DNA of 64,000 nt from Chitinophaga varians (GTDB taxonomy: Bacteria > Bacteroidota > Bacteroidia > Chitinophagales > Chitinophagaceae): the NCBI RefSeq assembly GCF_012641275.1, contig NZ_JABAIA010000002.1:1488001-1552000 (forward strand). Reading direction: 5' to 3'. The translations under genes and the position numbers were made by a program. The notes below the pieces were generated by a model. That model was not told the DNA's origin and ran no database searches. It was given only the letters and a program-made list of their open reading frames with translations. Below, in pieces: positions 34,027-43,041 of the stretch (its first letter is position 1; every line of letters starts with the position of its first letter).

Positions 34027-34671
34027 CTATTGCTTTTTCAAATGGTCTTTAAACACCTTTTTGAATTTCTCCAGTTTAGGTTTGATCACGAACGTGCAGT
34101 AGGGCTGTCGTCCGTTCTGGTTATAATAATCCTGGTGATAATCTTCCGCTTTATAGAAAGTGGTCAGCGGGGCGATTTCTGTCACGATAGGTTTATCATA
34201 TGCGCCGGCGTCCTGTAGCTTTTTCTTATAGAACTCAGCTTTTTCCTTTTGTTCGGGCGTATGATAGAAGATAACGGAGCGGTATTGGGTGCCTACATCG
34301 TTGCCCTGGCGGTTAAGCTGGGTGGGATCGTGGCTTTCCCAAAAGGCCTGAAGCAGTTCATCGTAGCTGATTTTGGCCGGGTCGTAGGTGACCTGGATAA
34401 CTTCAGCGTGGCCGGTATTGCCTTCACAGACCTGTTCGTAGGTGGGATTGGCTACTGTGCCGCCGGCATAGCCGGATTCCACTTTCAGTACCCCGTCGAG
34501 GTATTGAAACTGGGCTTCTGTACACCAAAAGCAACCGCCTCCGAATGTGGCTTTTTCTACATGTGTGTTATTGGGTATTTCCATATCTCCGGGAACTTTT
34601 TCTTTTTTGTTCTGCGCGCAGGCGAATAAGGCCAATGTTACGAAAAAGATGAATATTGAGTATTTTCGCAT
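34027..34671 (-). CDS. msrA: peptide methionine-(S)-sulfoxide reductase, lipoprotein form
   Basis: About 214 residues from the ATG at 34671; a longer frame to 34722 would bury the signal. The N-terminus (MRKYSIFIFFVTLALFAC) is a lipoprotein signal with Cys18 lipidated, so the enzyme sits in the periplasm or outer membrane. The catalytic GCFWC motif is at about 46-50, with 'ESGYAGG' and 'HAEVIQVTYDP' blocks. It repairs oxidised methionine in envelope proteins. It is a single gene transcribed toward the REPIN-like element. Confidence 0.95.
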   Translation of the reverse strand: MRKYSIFIFFVTLALFACAQNKKEKVPGDMEIPNNTHVEKATFGGGCFWCTEAQFQYLDGVLKVESGYAGGTVANPTYEQVCEGNTGHAEVIQVTYDPAKISYDELLQAFWESHDPTQLNRQGNDVGTQYRSVIFYHTPEQKEKAEFYKKKLQDAGAYDKPIVTEIAPLTTFYKAEDYHQDYYNQNGRQPYCTFVIKPKLEKFKKVFKDHLKKQ

Positions 34672-35130
34672 AAAATATTTATTTAAAAATGCTGTCTTTT
34701 TAATATATGTAAAATACAGCACTGTAGCGGTATTTCAGGGTGTTTTATTATTTTTGCATCCCCTGTGTCAATAATAATTTACGTAAAAAATGATGCAGGT
34801 TAGGCGACAAGTTAGTAACTTTAACATTCTTTTTTAGCCAGAAGGAACCCGGCAAGGGCCTGAAAGCCCTCAAAAAAGTAGTCAGCAGCAGCAGCAATAT
34901 AGATAGAAACACCGGGTAACCGGATACTATTGATAGTACAATGACAAAGCCGATGAGAAAGAATTAATTATTTTCCCAGCATACTTCTTCCCAGGCAGCT
35001 ACAGCGCTTAGTGTAGCAGCATATATGTTTATTTACTGGCTCCGGCGTAAAGCCGCAGCGCATTTCATTTTAACCGGCAGCATACTTCTGTTGTTGTAAG
35101 TTTATGCCGTTCAACTAAATATATTATCAC
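34672..35130 (+). other. 459-base non-coding stretch, candidate structured leader upstream of mutS2
   Basis: No credible gene. A -7 match TATTTTTG lies at 34749-34756 without a good -33. Downstream there is an outer pairing ACCCGG (34847-34852) with CCGGGT (34912-34917) enclosing the hairpin AGGGC/GCCCT, a small TACTAT/ATAGTA hairpin near 34925, and GCTACA/TGTAGC near 34997-35020. These could form a ~170-base structured RNA, either a separate small RNA or a mutS2 leader. An 8-codon frame (34940-34966) is too short to judge. Confidence 0.4.
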
Positions 35131-37251
35131 TTGAAATATTTTCCTGAGTCTGCGTTGGTGCAGTTGGAATTCGATAAAATACAGGCTTTGCTCCAGGACC
35201 ACTGTAAAACGGAACTGGGTACGCAAATGGCTATTGATCTTCGTTTGCACACGCATATAGACTACGTAAAAGCCGCTCTGCAACAGGCACATGAATATAA
35301 ACAACTGATCCTGTTGCAGGAGCATTTCCCCAATGATCACGTCCTGAACCTGCATACCGAGTTGCGGTTGCTGTCCATCCAGGGCGCCGTACTTACCGGT
35401 GATCAGGCCATGTCCATCCGTAAACTGGCGGAAAGCATGCATAGCATCGTCCGGTTTTTTGACCACGACCGCCGTATCCAGTATGGAGGTCTGTATGATG
35501 TGATCAAGGACACTTATTATGAGAAAAAGATCACGGCACTCATTGATGAAGTGTTGGACGAAACCGGGCAGGTACGCGATAACGCTTCCCCTGAACTGGC
35601 CAAGATCCGTATCTCCCTGTTCCGTAAGAGAACAGAACTGCGCCGCGTATTTGAGCGCATCCTCCAGAAGCTGCAGAAGTTGAACTACCTGGCCGACCAG
35701 GAAGAGGCGTTCCTCAACGGCAGAAGGGTGGTGGCCATCTACGCCGAAAACAAACGGATGATCAAAGGTATCATCCATGGCGAATCTGATACCCGTAAAA
35801 CCGCTTTCCTCGAGCCGGAAGAAACGATCGAACTGAATAATGATATCCAGTCGCTCGAAAGAGAGGAAGGCAGGGAAGTATACCGCATCCTGAAGGCGCT
35901 GACCGGCTCCCTGAGCGGTTATAGTGAGCTGCTGAACGGCTATCACCAGATACTGGGCACCTACGACTTTATCCGGGCGAAAGCGAAACTGGCGCTGGAC
36001 ATGGACGGAAATTACCCGTCGCTGGTGCCGCATGCGCAACTGCACCTGGTACAGGCTTACCATCCGCTGTTATTGTTATATAACCGCAAAAACAGCAAGC
36101 CTACTGTGCCGGTAAGCATCAGTCTGGATAAAGACGCGCACATACTGGTGATCAGCGGTCCCAATGCCGGCGGTAAAACGGTGACGCTTAAAACCATTGG
36201 CCTGATACAGCTCATGCTGCAGTCCGGCCTGTTGGTACCGGTGCATCCGTCTTCCCAGCTGGGCATTTTCAAGCAGTTGATGATCCATATCGGGGATACC
36301 CAGTCGCTGGAATTTGAACTGAGTACCTACAGCTCCCACCTGAAGAACATGAAGTATTTTATGGAGACTGCCAACGGCAGGACCCTGTTCTTCATCGACG
36401 AGCTGGGTAGCGGCTCTGACCCTAACCTGGGCGGTGCCTTTGCTGAGGTGATCATGGAGGAACTGGCCAAGAAACACGCTTTTGGCGTGGTGACCACCCA
36501 CTACCTCAACCTGAAAGTGATGGCCAACAAAGTAAAAGGCATCATCAACGGGGCGATGGGATTCAATGAACAGACCCTGATGCCCATGTATAAACTGATG
36601 GTCGGTAAGCCCGGCAGTTCTTATACTTTCTCAATCGCTGAGAGGATTGGCCTGAACCCGGCACTGATTGCCCGCGCCAAAAAACTGGTGGATGAAGGTC
36701 ATTTCCAGTTGGATAAACTGCTGAACAAAGCAGAACAGGACCTTCAGAAAGTAGAAAGCAAAGAAAAGGAGTTGCAGAAGCTGGTCAAAGAAAATGAAAA
36801 GCTGAAGCGTGAATACGAAGCCCTGTCAGATAAAGAGCGAAAGCATCAGCAGATCACCTTCCTGAAGCTGCAAAACCAGATCAAGGAAACGGACCTGGCT
36901 TACCTGAAAGACATGGAACGCAAGCTGAAGCAGATCGTGGTGGAATGGAAGCGTGCCGGCGACAGCAACGATAAAGAGAAAGTGATGAAACAGGCAGAGA
37001 TACTGCTGTTCCGTCGCAGGGAAAAACAGATCAATGAAAAGCACAACAAAAAAGTGCAGGACAAATTTGAAGAGGTAGGCCGCGACGTACAGGTGGGTGA
37101 CCAGGTGAAAATCCTGACTAACCGCCAGGTGGGCCGCCTGATAGAAATCCGGGACAAACGCGGTATTGTACAGCTGGGGAATATTCCGATCAACGTCAAG
37201 TTGAGCGACCTGGTGGTAGTACAGGAAAAGCCGAAGGAGCCCGTTGACTGA
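35131..37251 (+). CDS. mutS2: MutS2-type ATPase without Smr domain
   Basis: A 706-residue protein starting at TTG 35131; the only nearby upstream ATG is closed by a stop. Order: core and lever region (about 1-330), ATPase with Walker A GPNAGGKT near 344-351 and 'FFIDELGSGSDPNLGG' near 420, then a long coiled coil (about 525-650) and a C-terminal KOW-like end (VGDQVKILTNRQVGRLIEI). Classical MutS2 is ~780 residues with a C-terminal Smr nuclease; no Smr motif is visible. It may act on stalled or collided ribosomes or on recombination intermediates, as reported for MutS2 families. Confidence 0.88.
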   Translation: MKYFPESALVQLEFDKIQALLQDHCKTELGTQMAIDLRLHTHIDYVKAALQQAHEYKQLILLQEHFPNDHVLNLHTELRLLSIQGAVLTGDQAMSIRKLAESMHSIVRFFDHDRRIQYGGLYDVIKDTYYEKKITALIDEVLDETGQVRDNASPELAKIRISLFRKRTELRRVFERILQKLQKLNYLADQEEAFLNGRRVVAIYAENKRMIKGIIHGESDTRKTAFLEPEETIELNNDIQSLEREEGREVYRILKALTGSLSGYSELLNGYHQILGTYDFIRAKAKLALDMDGNYPSLVPHAQLHLVQAYHPLLLLYNRKNSKPTVPVSISLDKDAHILVISGPNAGGKTVTLKTIGLIQLMLQSGLLVPVHPSSQLGIFKQLMIHIGDTQSLEFELSTYSSHLKNMKYFMETANGRTLFFIDELGSGSDPNLGGAFAEVIMEELAKKHAFGVVTTHYLNLKVMANKVKGIINGAMGFNEQTLMPMYKLMVGKPGSSYTFSIAERIGLNPALIARAKKLVDEGHFQLDKLLNKAEQDLQKVESKEKELQKLVKENEKLKREYEALSDKERKHQQITFLKLQNQIKETDLAYLKDMERKLKQIVVEWKRAGDSNDKEKVMKQAEILLFRRREKQINEKHNKKVQDKFEEVGRDVQVGDQVKILTNRQVGRLIEIRDKRGIVQLGNIPINVKLSDLVVVQEKPKEPVD

Positions 37252-37273
37252 TCACTTCAAAAACCGTATCAAA

Positions 37274-38161
37274 ATGGAAGTTACAAAAGCAGGAAAGATA
37301 GCAGATATACCCATGTACCGTCTTGAAGACTGTGTGAACGGCATGCCGTTTTTTATCGGCAAGATAGATGGCTGTGATGAAGAGGAGGTGGAGCATTGGG
37401 GCACGCCGCACCGTCACAACGGTTTCAGTATCGATATACTGCTGAAAGGAACTATCCGGCAGGCAATTGACTTTAAACAATACGAGGTGACTGCACCCGC
37501 CATCATGCTGATGGAACCTGATCAGGTCCATCAGCATGCGATGGGGGATGATGTGGAGTTGATTAATATATCTTTTACACCGGATTTTCTTGTTCCGGAA
37601 ATGCAGGGTGTGATCAGCTGCTGGCATTGTATCTTTAATTCCGGTATGGTGCCGCTGACGCAGGAGCAGCTGGAGGAGCTGATGGTGTATGCCCGGTTGC
37701 TGAAGAAGGAATATGAAAGCGACAAGGCACGTAAGGAAGCGGTGCTCCGCAACCTGCTGAATGCGATGGTGATCACCATTGGCCGTATTTCCGAGCCCTC
37801 CAATGCATGGCTGAACGGAGAAAACTCCCAATACAACATGGCGCGCCAGTTTAAAGTACTGGTAGACCAGCATTTCCATGAGAAGACACAGGTGTCTGAT
37901 TATGCCGAGATGTTGTTTGTAACGCCCGGACATTTAAATGACACAGTGAAAAGCCTGCTGGGCAGAAATGCCAAATATGTGATCGATGAGAAGAGGACGA
38001 TGGAGGCCAAACGGTTATTGTACTGGGGAGAACACTCCGTAAAACAGATTGCGGCCCGCCTGAATTTCGAGGATGACGCCTACTTTAACCGCTTTTTCAA
38101 AAAACATACGGGACTTACGCCGGCCTCGTTCCAGAAGACGACCCGTGAAAAGTACAATTAA
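37274..38161 (+). CDS. AraC-family transcriptional regulator
   Basis: About 295 residues from ATG 37274; an upstream TTG in frame at 37244 overlaps the end of mutS2 and is less likely. The N-terminal part (about 20-130) is a cupin-like sensing domain (RHNGFSIDILLKG...VTAPAIMLMEPDQVHQHAMG). The C-terminal AraC domain (about 205-292) has two helix-turn-helix motifs, 'VSDYAEMLFVTPGHLNDTVKSLLG' and 'VKQIAARLNFEDDAYFNRFFKKHTGLTP'. It precedes the RND efflux operon in the same direction, 332 bases away, and is a candidate regulator of it. Confidence 0.92.
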   Translation: MEVTKAGKIADIPMYRLEDCVNGMPFFIGKIDGCDEEEVEHWGTPHRHNGFSIDILLKGTIRQAIDFKQYEVTAPAIMLMEPDQVHQHAMGDDVELINISFTPDFLVPEMQGVISCWHCIFNSGMVPLTQEQLEELMVYARLLKKEYESDKARKEAVLRNLLNAMVITIGRISEPSNAWLNGENSQYNMARQFKVLVDQHFHEKTQVSDYAEMLFVTPGHLNDTVKSLLGRNAKYVIDEKRTMEAKRLLYWGEHSVKQIAARLNFEDDAYFNRFFKKHTGLTPASFQKTTREKYN

Positions 38162-38493
38162 ACCCGTAATAATTTAAACGTCCGTTAACATTATTATACT
38201 ACTTTTGCATCGTTGTCAATAAGAAATGATGTTGCCCGTGCATCATTTAAAAAATTTGAAAACCATGGATATTCATTAGCAGTTCAACTGCAATGCCCTT
38301 TCTTTTTATTTTTTATTTACAGAAGTAACATTTTGTTGCGTGCTTACGTATAACCAGCTGTGACGTTATGCGTGGCCCGAAGCCGCAACGTTGACTGCCT
38401 GTACTTTCCTCTTGAATGCTGTTTGCTAAAACTGCTGCTGTGAAGCAATGTGAGTTGTATTGTCTTCGTAGCGGAGAGGAAAAAAATTGTCGT
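38162..38493 (+). promoter_or_regulatory. 332-base regulatory gap before the RND efflux operon
   Basis: A -7 match TACTTTTG lies at 38200-38207, without a clear TTTG 19-21 bases upstream. Downstream are an 8-base hairpin (AAATGATG / CATCATTT, 38224-38248) and a 13-base palindrome (GCAGTT-C-AACTGC, 38279-38291) that could be an operator. No gene is credible here. The efflux operon would have a leader of about 280 bases. Confidence 0.5.
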
Positions 38494-39687
38494 ATGATTA
38501 AAAAAACAAGTATGAAACCAAAAAGATCCGTTTTTGCAAACTTGCCGGCAGGCTTACTCTATAGTGTCGTAATTCTTTCCCTGTTGTCTGGCTGCGGCGC
38601 TTCAGAGGCGCACATGGAAGGACAGCAGGCGGCAGCTTTACCGGTATTAAAACTGAACGCAGTACCTGCCACTACTTACCGCGAATACAGCGCAACGCTG
38701 GAAGGCCGTACCAATGTGGACATTCGTCCGCAGGTGGAAGGTATACTTGATAAGATTTATGTAGACGAAGGCGCTTTCGTGAAAGCCGGTCAGCCGTTAT
38801 TTAAAATCAATGACCGCGTGTACACGGAAGTACAAAGCAATGCGAACGCCACACTGCTGGCCGCCAAAGCTAACCTGGAAAAAGCACAGCTGGAAGTGGA
38901 CCGTCTCACGCCGCTGGTAAAAAACAATGTCGTAGGCGAAGTGCAGCTGAAAACTGCGCAGGCCAACTATCAGGCGGCCAAAGCATCGGTAGCGCAGGCA
39001 CAGGCCCAGCTGGGCAGTGCAGGCATCAACGTAGGCTACACGCTGATCACAGCGCCTGTTAGCGGTTATATCGGCAGAATCCCTTATAAAGTGGGCGCGC
39101 TGGTAGGCCGTGCAGAACCGCAGCCGCTGACAGTACTGTCTGACGTAAACCAGATGTACGCTTACTTTTCCATGAGCGAAGGCGACTTCCTGAAATTTAA
39201 AAACGAAACCGCCGGCGGCAGCCTTGCTGACAAGGTAAAACAACTGCCGCAGGTAGAGCTGAAACTGGCTGATAATTCCATCTACAGTGAAAAAGGAAAA
39301 ATAGAAACCATGGAAGGTCAGTTTGACAAGACCATGGGCGCTATCAGCTTCCGCGCCACTTTCCCTAACGGAGCAGGACTGCTGCGTACCGGCAACACCG
39401 GTAAGATCCGCATCCCTGAACAATTCTCCGATGCCGTGGTGATTCCTACAGAAGCTACTTATGAGCTGCAGGACAAAGTGATGGTGTTTGTAGTCGCTGA
39501 CAGCAACAAAGTGACAGGTGTTCCCATTACTATATCCGGTAAAAGCGGTAACTACTATTTTGTGGAGAAAGGTGTGAAGTCCGGTCAACGGATCGTTTAC
39601 TCCGGCCTGGACCGTCTGCATGACGGCACTGTGATCGCTCCGCAACAGATGTCACTTGACAGCTTACTGAAAGTAAGACCGCTCTAA
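38494..39687 (+). CDS. RND efflux periplasmic adaptor (membrane-fusion) lipoprotein
   Basis: About 397 residues from ATG 38494, chosen over an upstream in-frame ATG at 38416 for the GGAGAGGA site 14 bases before it and for the lipoprotein signal that ends LSGC (Cys34). The adaptor pattern is complete: barrel-sandwich (NVDIRPQVEGILDKIYVDEGAFVKAGQPLFKI), a coiled-coil hairpin (about 120-185) and 'VGYTLITAPVSGYIGRI'. It links the inner-membrane pump to the outer-membrane channel. It is the first gene of a three-gene operon. Confidence 0.93.
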   Translation: MIKKTSMKPKRSVFANLPAGLLYSVVILSLLSGCGASEAHMEGQQAAALPVLKLNAVPATTYREYSATLEGRTNVDIRPQVEGILDKIYVDEGAFVKAGQPLFKINDRVYTEVQSNANATLLAAKANLEKAQLEVDRLTPLVKNNVVGEVQLKTAQANYQAAKASVAQAQAQLGSAGINVGYTLITAPVSGYIGRIPYKVGALVGRAEPQPLTVLSDVNQMYAYFSMSEGDFLKFKNETAGGSLADKVKQLPQVELKLADNSIYSEKGKIETMEGQFDKTMGAISFRATFPNGAGLLRTGNTGKIRIPEQFSDAVVIPTEATYELQDKVMVFVVADSNKVTGVPITISGKSGNYYFVEKGVKSGQRIVYSGLDRLHDGTVIAPQQMSLDSLLKVRPL

Positions 39688-39801
39688 TGTTTCATGATGC
39701 ATCCGTAAAGCGGAGTGCCAGCCATTAATGGCGTTGCGCTTTGCGGATAACCCTCATTCCCGTCGTCCATTTTCGGATGATGCTTAAATACTATTGACAT
39801 T

Positions 39802-42800
39802 ATGTTTAGAAAATTCATAGAACGGCCAGTATTGGCTACCGTTATATCCATCCTCCTGGTTCTGCTGGGGATACTGGGGCTGCTCACCCTTCCGATGAGC
39901 CAGTTCCCGGACATTGCGCCGCCCAGCGTAGCCGTAACGGCCTCCTATCCCGGAGCCAACTCCGAAGTGGTGGCCCGTTCCGTGGCCACGCCTATTGAAG
40001 AGGCGGTGAACGGGGTGGAGAACATGACTTACATGACTTCCCAATCCAACAACGATGGTTCCATGACGCTCAACGTTTATTTTCGTTTGGGCACCGATCC
40101 GGACCTCGCTGCGGTGAACGTGCAGAACCGCGTGGCCAAAGCCACCAGCCAGCTGCCGGCGGAAGTGATACAGGCAGGTATCAGCACCCAGAAAGTACAG
40201 AACAGTATGATCATGGTGGTGAATCTGCAGAGCGACAGACCAGAGTATAATGAGACCTTCCTGCAGAACTATGCGAAGATCAATATCATCCCGGAAATAC
40301 AGCGTGTAAAAGGGGTTGGTCAGGCGATGGTGTTTGGCGCGAAAGATTACTCTATGCGTATCTGGTTGCGCCCTGACAGGCTGACCGCTTACAACATGTC
40401 CCCACAGGAAGTATTGGGCGCTATCCGCGACCAGAACCTGGAAGCAGCCCCCGGCCGTTTCGGTGAAGGCAGCCAGGAATCTTTCGAGTATATCATCAAA
40501 TACAAAGGTAAACTCAACAAGGACCAGCAATATGAAGACATCATCCTGCGTGCGAACGCCGATGGTTCCGTGCTGCGCCTGAAAGATGTGGCCCGTGTTG
40601 AATTTGGTTCATTTACCTATGGTAGTGATACCCGGGTGAACGGTAAATACGGTATCGGTATCGCGATTAACCAGACAGCTGGTTCCAATGCGAATGAGAT
40701 ACAGGAAACGATCAACAAGCTGATGAAAAAAGCGGAGAAATCATTTCCTACCGGTATCGAGTATTTTAATATTTACAGCACCAAAGAGTACCTGGACGAG
40801 TCTATCGATCAGGTGAAACATACGCTTGTAGAGGCTTTTATCCTCGTGTTTATCGTGGTGTTCATCTTCCTGCAGGATTTCCGTTCCACCCTGATCCCGG
40901 CGATTGCCGTACCGGTGGCCATTATCGGTACCTTCTTCTTTATGAAGCTCTTCGGGTTCTCTATCAACCTGCTGACGTTGTTCGCGCTGATCCTCGCGAT
41001 CGGTATCGTGGTGGATGACGCCATTGTGGTGGTGGAGGCGGTGCATGCGAAGATGGAGAAAGGGGCTAATCCCCGTATCGCCACGCTATCGTCCATGCAG
41101 GAGATATCCGGTGCGATCATTTCCATTACGCTGGTGATGTCTGCCGTGTTTATCCCGGTAGGTTTCATGGAAGGGCCAGCGGGCGTTTTCTACCGGCAGT
41201 TTGCCTTTACGCTGGCCATCGCCATCCTGATCTCTGCATTGAACGCGTTGACGCTCAGTCCTGCGCTCTGCGCCCTGATCCTGAAAAACAATCACGGCGG
41301 CGGTCATGGAGAAGAACATGGTAAACTGAACGGTCATGCAAAACAACAGCAGAGTTTTGGCAAACGTTTCTTTGCCGCTTTCAATACCGGCTTCAATGCC
41401 ATGACGGAAAAGTATGCCCGCAGCCTTCAGTTCCTGATTAAACGTAAGTGGCTGACCATTGCAGGATTGCTGATCATCGGTGGAGTGACCTTCTGGATGA
41501 TGCGTAAAACGCCTACCGGCTTTATTCCTACAGAAGACCAGGGTTTTGCCGTGTTTGTGGTGAATATGCCTCCGGGCTCATCACTGGAGCGTACCCGTCA
41601 GGTAGTGGACAAGGTGGAGCATGTTGTAAAAGACCTGGAGTCTACACACGCCTACCTGAGCGTGTCCGGCTTCAACTTCCTCAGCAACTCCAGCAGTGCT
41701 ACTTCCGGCGTGGGCTTTATCAAACTGAAACCACATGCCGAGCGTGGCAAGATCAAGGATATGAACGCCATCATGGGTATGTTGCAGGGTAAGTTCGCCG
41801 CTATCCCCGAAGCGAACATCTTTGCGATCAACATGCCTACCGTACCGGGCTTCAGTAACGTGGCCGGTTTCGAAATGGTATTGCAGGACCGCACTGGTAG
41901 CGGATCTCTGGAGAAACTGGGCGGTACCGCTTATGGATTTATTGGTGAGCTGATGAAACGTAAAGAGATTGCTTTTGCGTTCACCACTTTCAACAACGGC
42001 CACCCGCAATATGAAATAGAGATCGACGACCGTAAAGCCAAACAGCTGGGTATTCCGGTGAGCGACATTCTGCAGACCATGCAGGTGTATTATGGTAGTA
42101 TGTTCGCGTCTGACTTCAACCGCTTTGGCAAGTATTACCGTGTGATCGTACAGGCCGATGCCGAACTGCGTAAAGATCCTTCCTCACTGGACGGGGTATA
42201 CGTAAAAAACCAGTTTGGTGAACAGGTGCCTATCAACACCGTAGTATCACTGAAACGGGTATACGGACCGGAGACAGTTACCCGCAACAACCTGTTCAAC
42301 GCCGTTACCATCAACGGTCAGGCGAAACCAGGTTATGGTAGTGGTGATGCCATCAGAGCTGTAGAGGAAGTGGCTGCGCAGTATCTGCCGAGAGGTTACA
42401 CCTACGAATGGGTGGGCATGACCAAAGAAGAGATCAGCGCCGGCAACCAGTCTACCATCATCTTCACCCTGTGTCTGATATTCGTGTACTTCCTGCTGGC
42501 GGCACAATACGAAAGTTATATCCTGCCACTGGCGGTGATCCTGTCCATACCGCTGGGTATCTTCGGTGTGTTTGCGTTCATCAACCTGTTTGGTATCGAT
42601 AACAATATATATGTACAGGTAGGTTTAATCATGTTGATAGGGCTGCTGGCGAAGAACGCCATTCTGATCGTGGAATACGCGGTACAGAGAAGACGCAGTG
42701 GCATGGGACTGGTAGCATCCGGTATCCGTGCGGCCCGCCTGCGTCTGCGCCCTATTTTAATGACCTCGTTCGCCTTTATCGCAGGTTTGTTGCCACTGAT

Positions 42801-43002
42801 GCGGGCTACCGGCTCTTCCGCGCTGGGTAACCGTTCCATCAGTACCGGTGCTGCCGGCGGTATGCTTACCGGTGTAGTGTTGGGCGTATTTGCCATCCCG
42901 GTATTGTATGTGATATTCCAGTTCCTGCAGGAGAAAATCAGCCGCAAACCTATTGTGACTGAAGAAGAGAAAAAAGCAGAGATAGCCGAACTGGTACACT
43001 AA
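39802..43002 (+). CDS. RND multidrug efflux pump, HAE1 family
   Basis: A 1066-residue inner-membrane transporter with the AcrB/MexB form: N-terminal span, large porter domains, and twelve spans. The proton-relay acids are in the span motif 'GIVVDDAIVVVEAVHAKM' near 400-416, and the family blocks 'FIERPVLATVISI', 'PTGFIPTEDQGFAVFVV' and 'LLAKNAILIVEYAVQRR' are present. It exports hydrophobic or amphipathic compounds by proton antiport. The actual substrates cannot be read from sequence. It lies between the adaptor and outer-membrane channel genes. Confidence 0.96.
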   Translation: MFRKFIERPVLATVISILLVLLGILGLLTLPMSQFPDIAPPSVAVTASYPGANSEVVARSVATPIEEAVNGVENMTYMTSQSNNDGSMTLNVYFRLGTDPDLAAVNVQNRVAKATSQLPAEVIQAGISTQKVQNSMIMVVNLQSDRPEYNETFLQNYAKINIIPEIQRVKGVGQAMVFGAKDYSMRIWLRPDRLTAYNMSPQEVLGAIRDQNLEAAPGRFGEGSQESFEYIIKYKGKLNKDQQYEDIILRANADGSVLRLKDVARVEFGSFTYGSDTRVNGKYGIGIAINQTAGSNANEIQETINKLMKKAEKSFPTGIEYFNIYSTKEYLDESIDQVKHTLVEAFILVFIVVFIFLQDFRSTLIPAIAVPVAIIGTFFFMKLFGFSINLLTLFALILAIGIVVDDAIVVVEAVHAKMEKGANPRIATLSSMQEISGAIISITLVMSAVFIPVGFMEGPAGVFYRQFAFTLAIAILISALNALTLSPALCALILKNNHGGGHGEEHGKLNGHAKQQQSFGKRFFAAFNTGFNAMTEKYARSLQFLIKRKWLTIAGLLIIGGVTFWMMRKTPTGFIPTEDQGFAVFVVNMPPGSSLERTRQVVDKVEHVVKDLESTHAYLSVSGFNFLSNSSSATSGVGFIKLKPHAERGKIKDMNAIMGMLQGKFAAIPEANIFAINMPTVPGFSNVAGFEMVLQDRTGSGSLEKLGGTAYGFIGELMKRKEIAFAFTTFNNGHPQYEIEIDDRKAKQLGIPVSDILQTMQVYYGSMFASDFNRFGKYYRVIVQADAELRKDPSSLDGVYVKNQFGEQVPINTVVSLKRVYGPETVTRNNLFNAVTINGQAKPGYGSGDAIRAVEEVAAQYLPRGYTYEWVGMTKEEISAGNQSTIIFTLCLIFVYFLLAAQYESYILPLAVILSIPLGIFGVFAFINLFGIDNNIYVQVGLIMLIGLLAKNAILIVEYAVQRRRSGMGLVASGIRAARLRLRPILMTSFAFIAGLLPLMRATGSSALGNRSISTGAAGGMLTGVVLGVFAIPVLYVIFQFLQEKISRKPIVTEEEKKAEIAELVH

Positions 43003-43041
43003 CAGTCAACAGATCTATTACCAGAAACAGAAAAAAGACAG

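Noticed and set aside
34940..34966. 8-codon frame in the mutS2 leader region
   Set aside because: Too short to distinguish from chance; not annotated as a leader peptide gene.
35065..36063. 332-codon antisense frame within mutS2
   Set aside because: Shadow of mutS2; no signal, domain or promoter.
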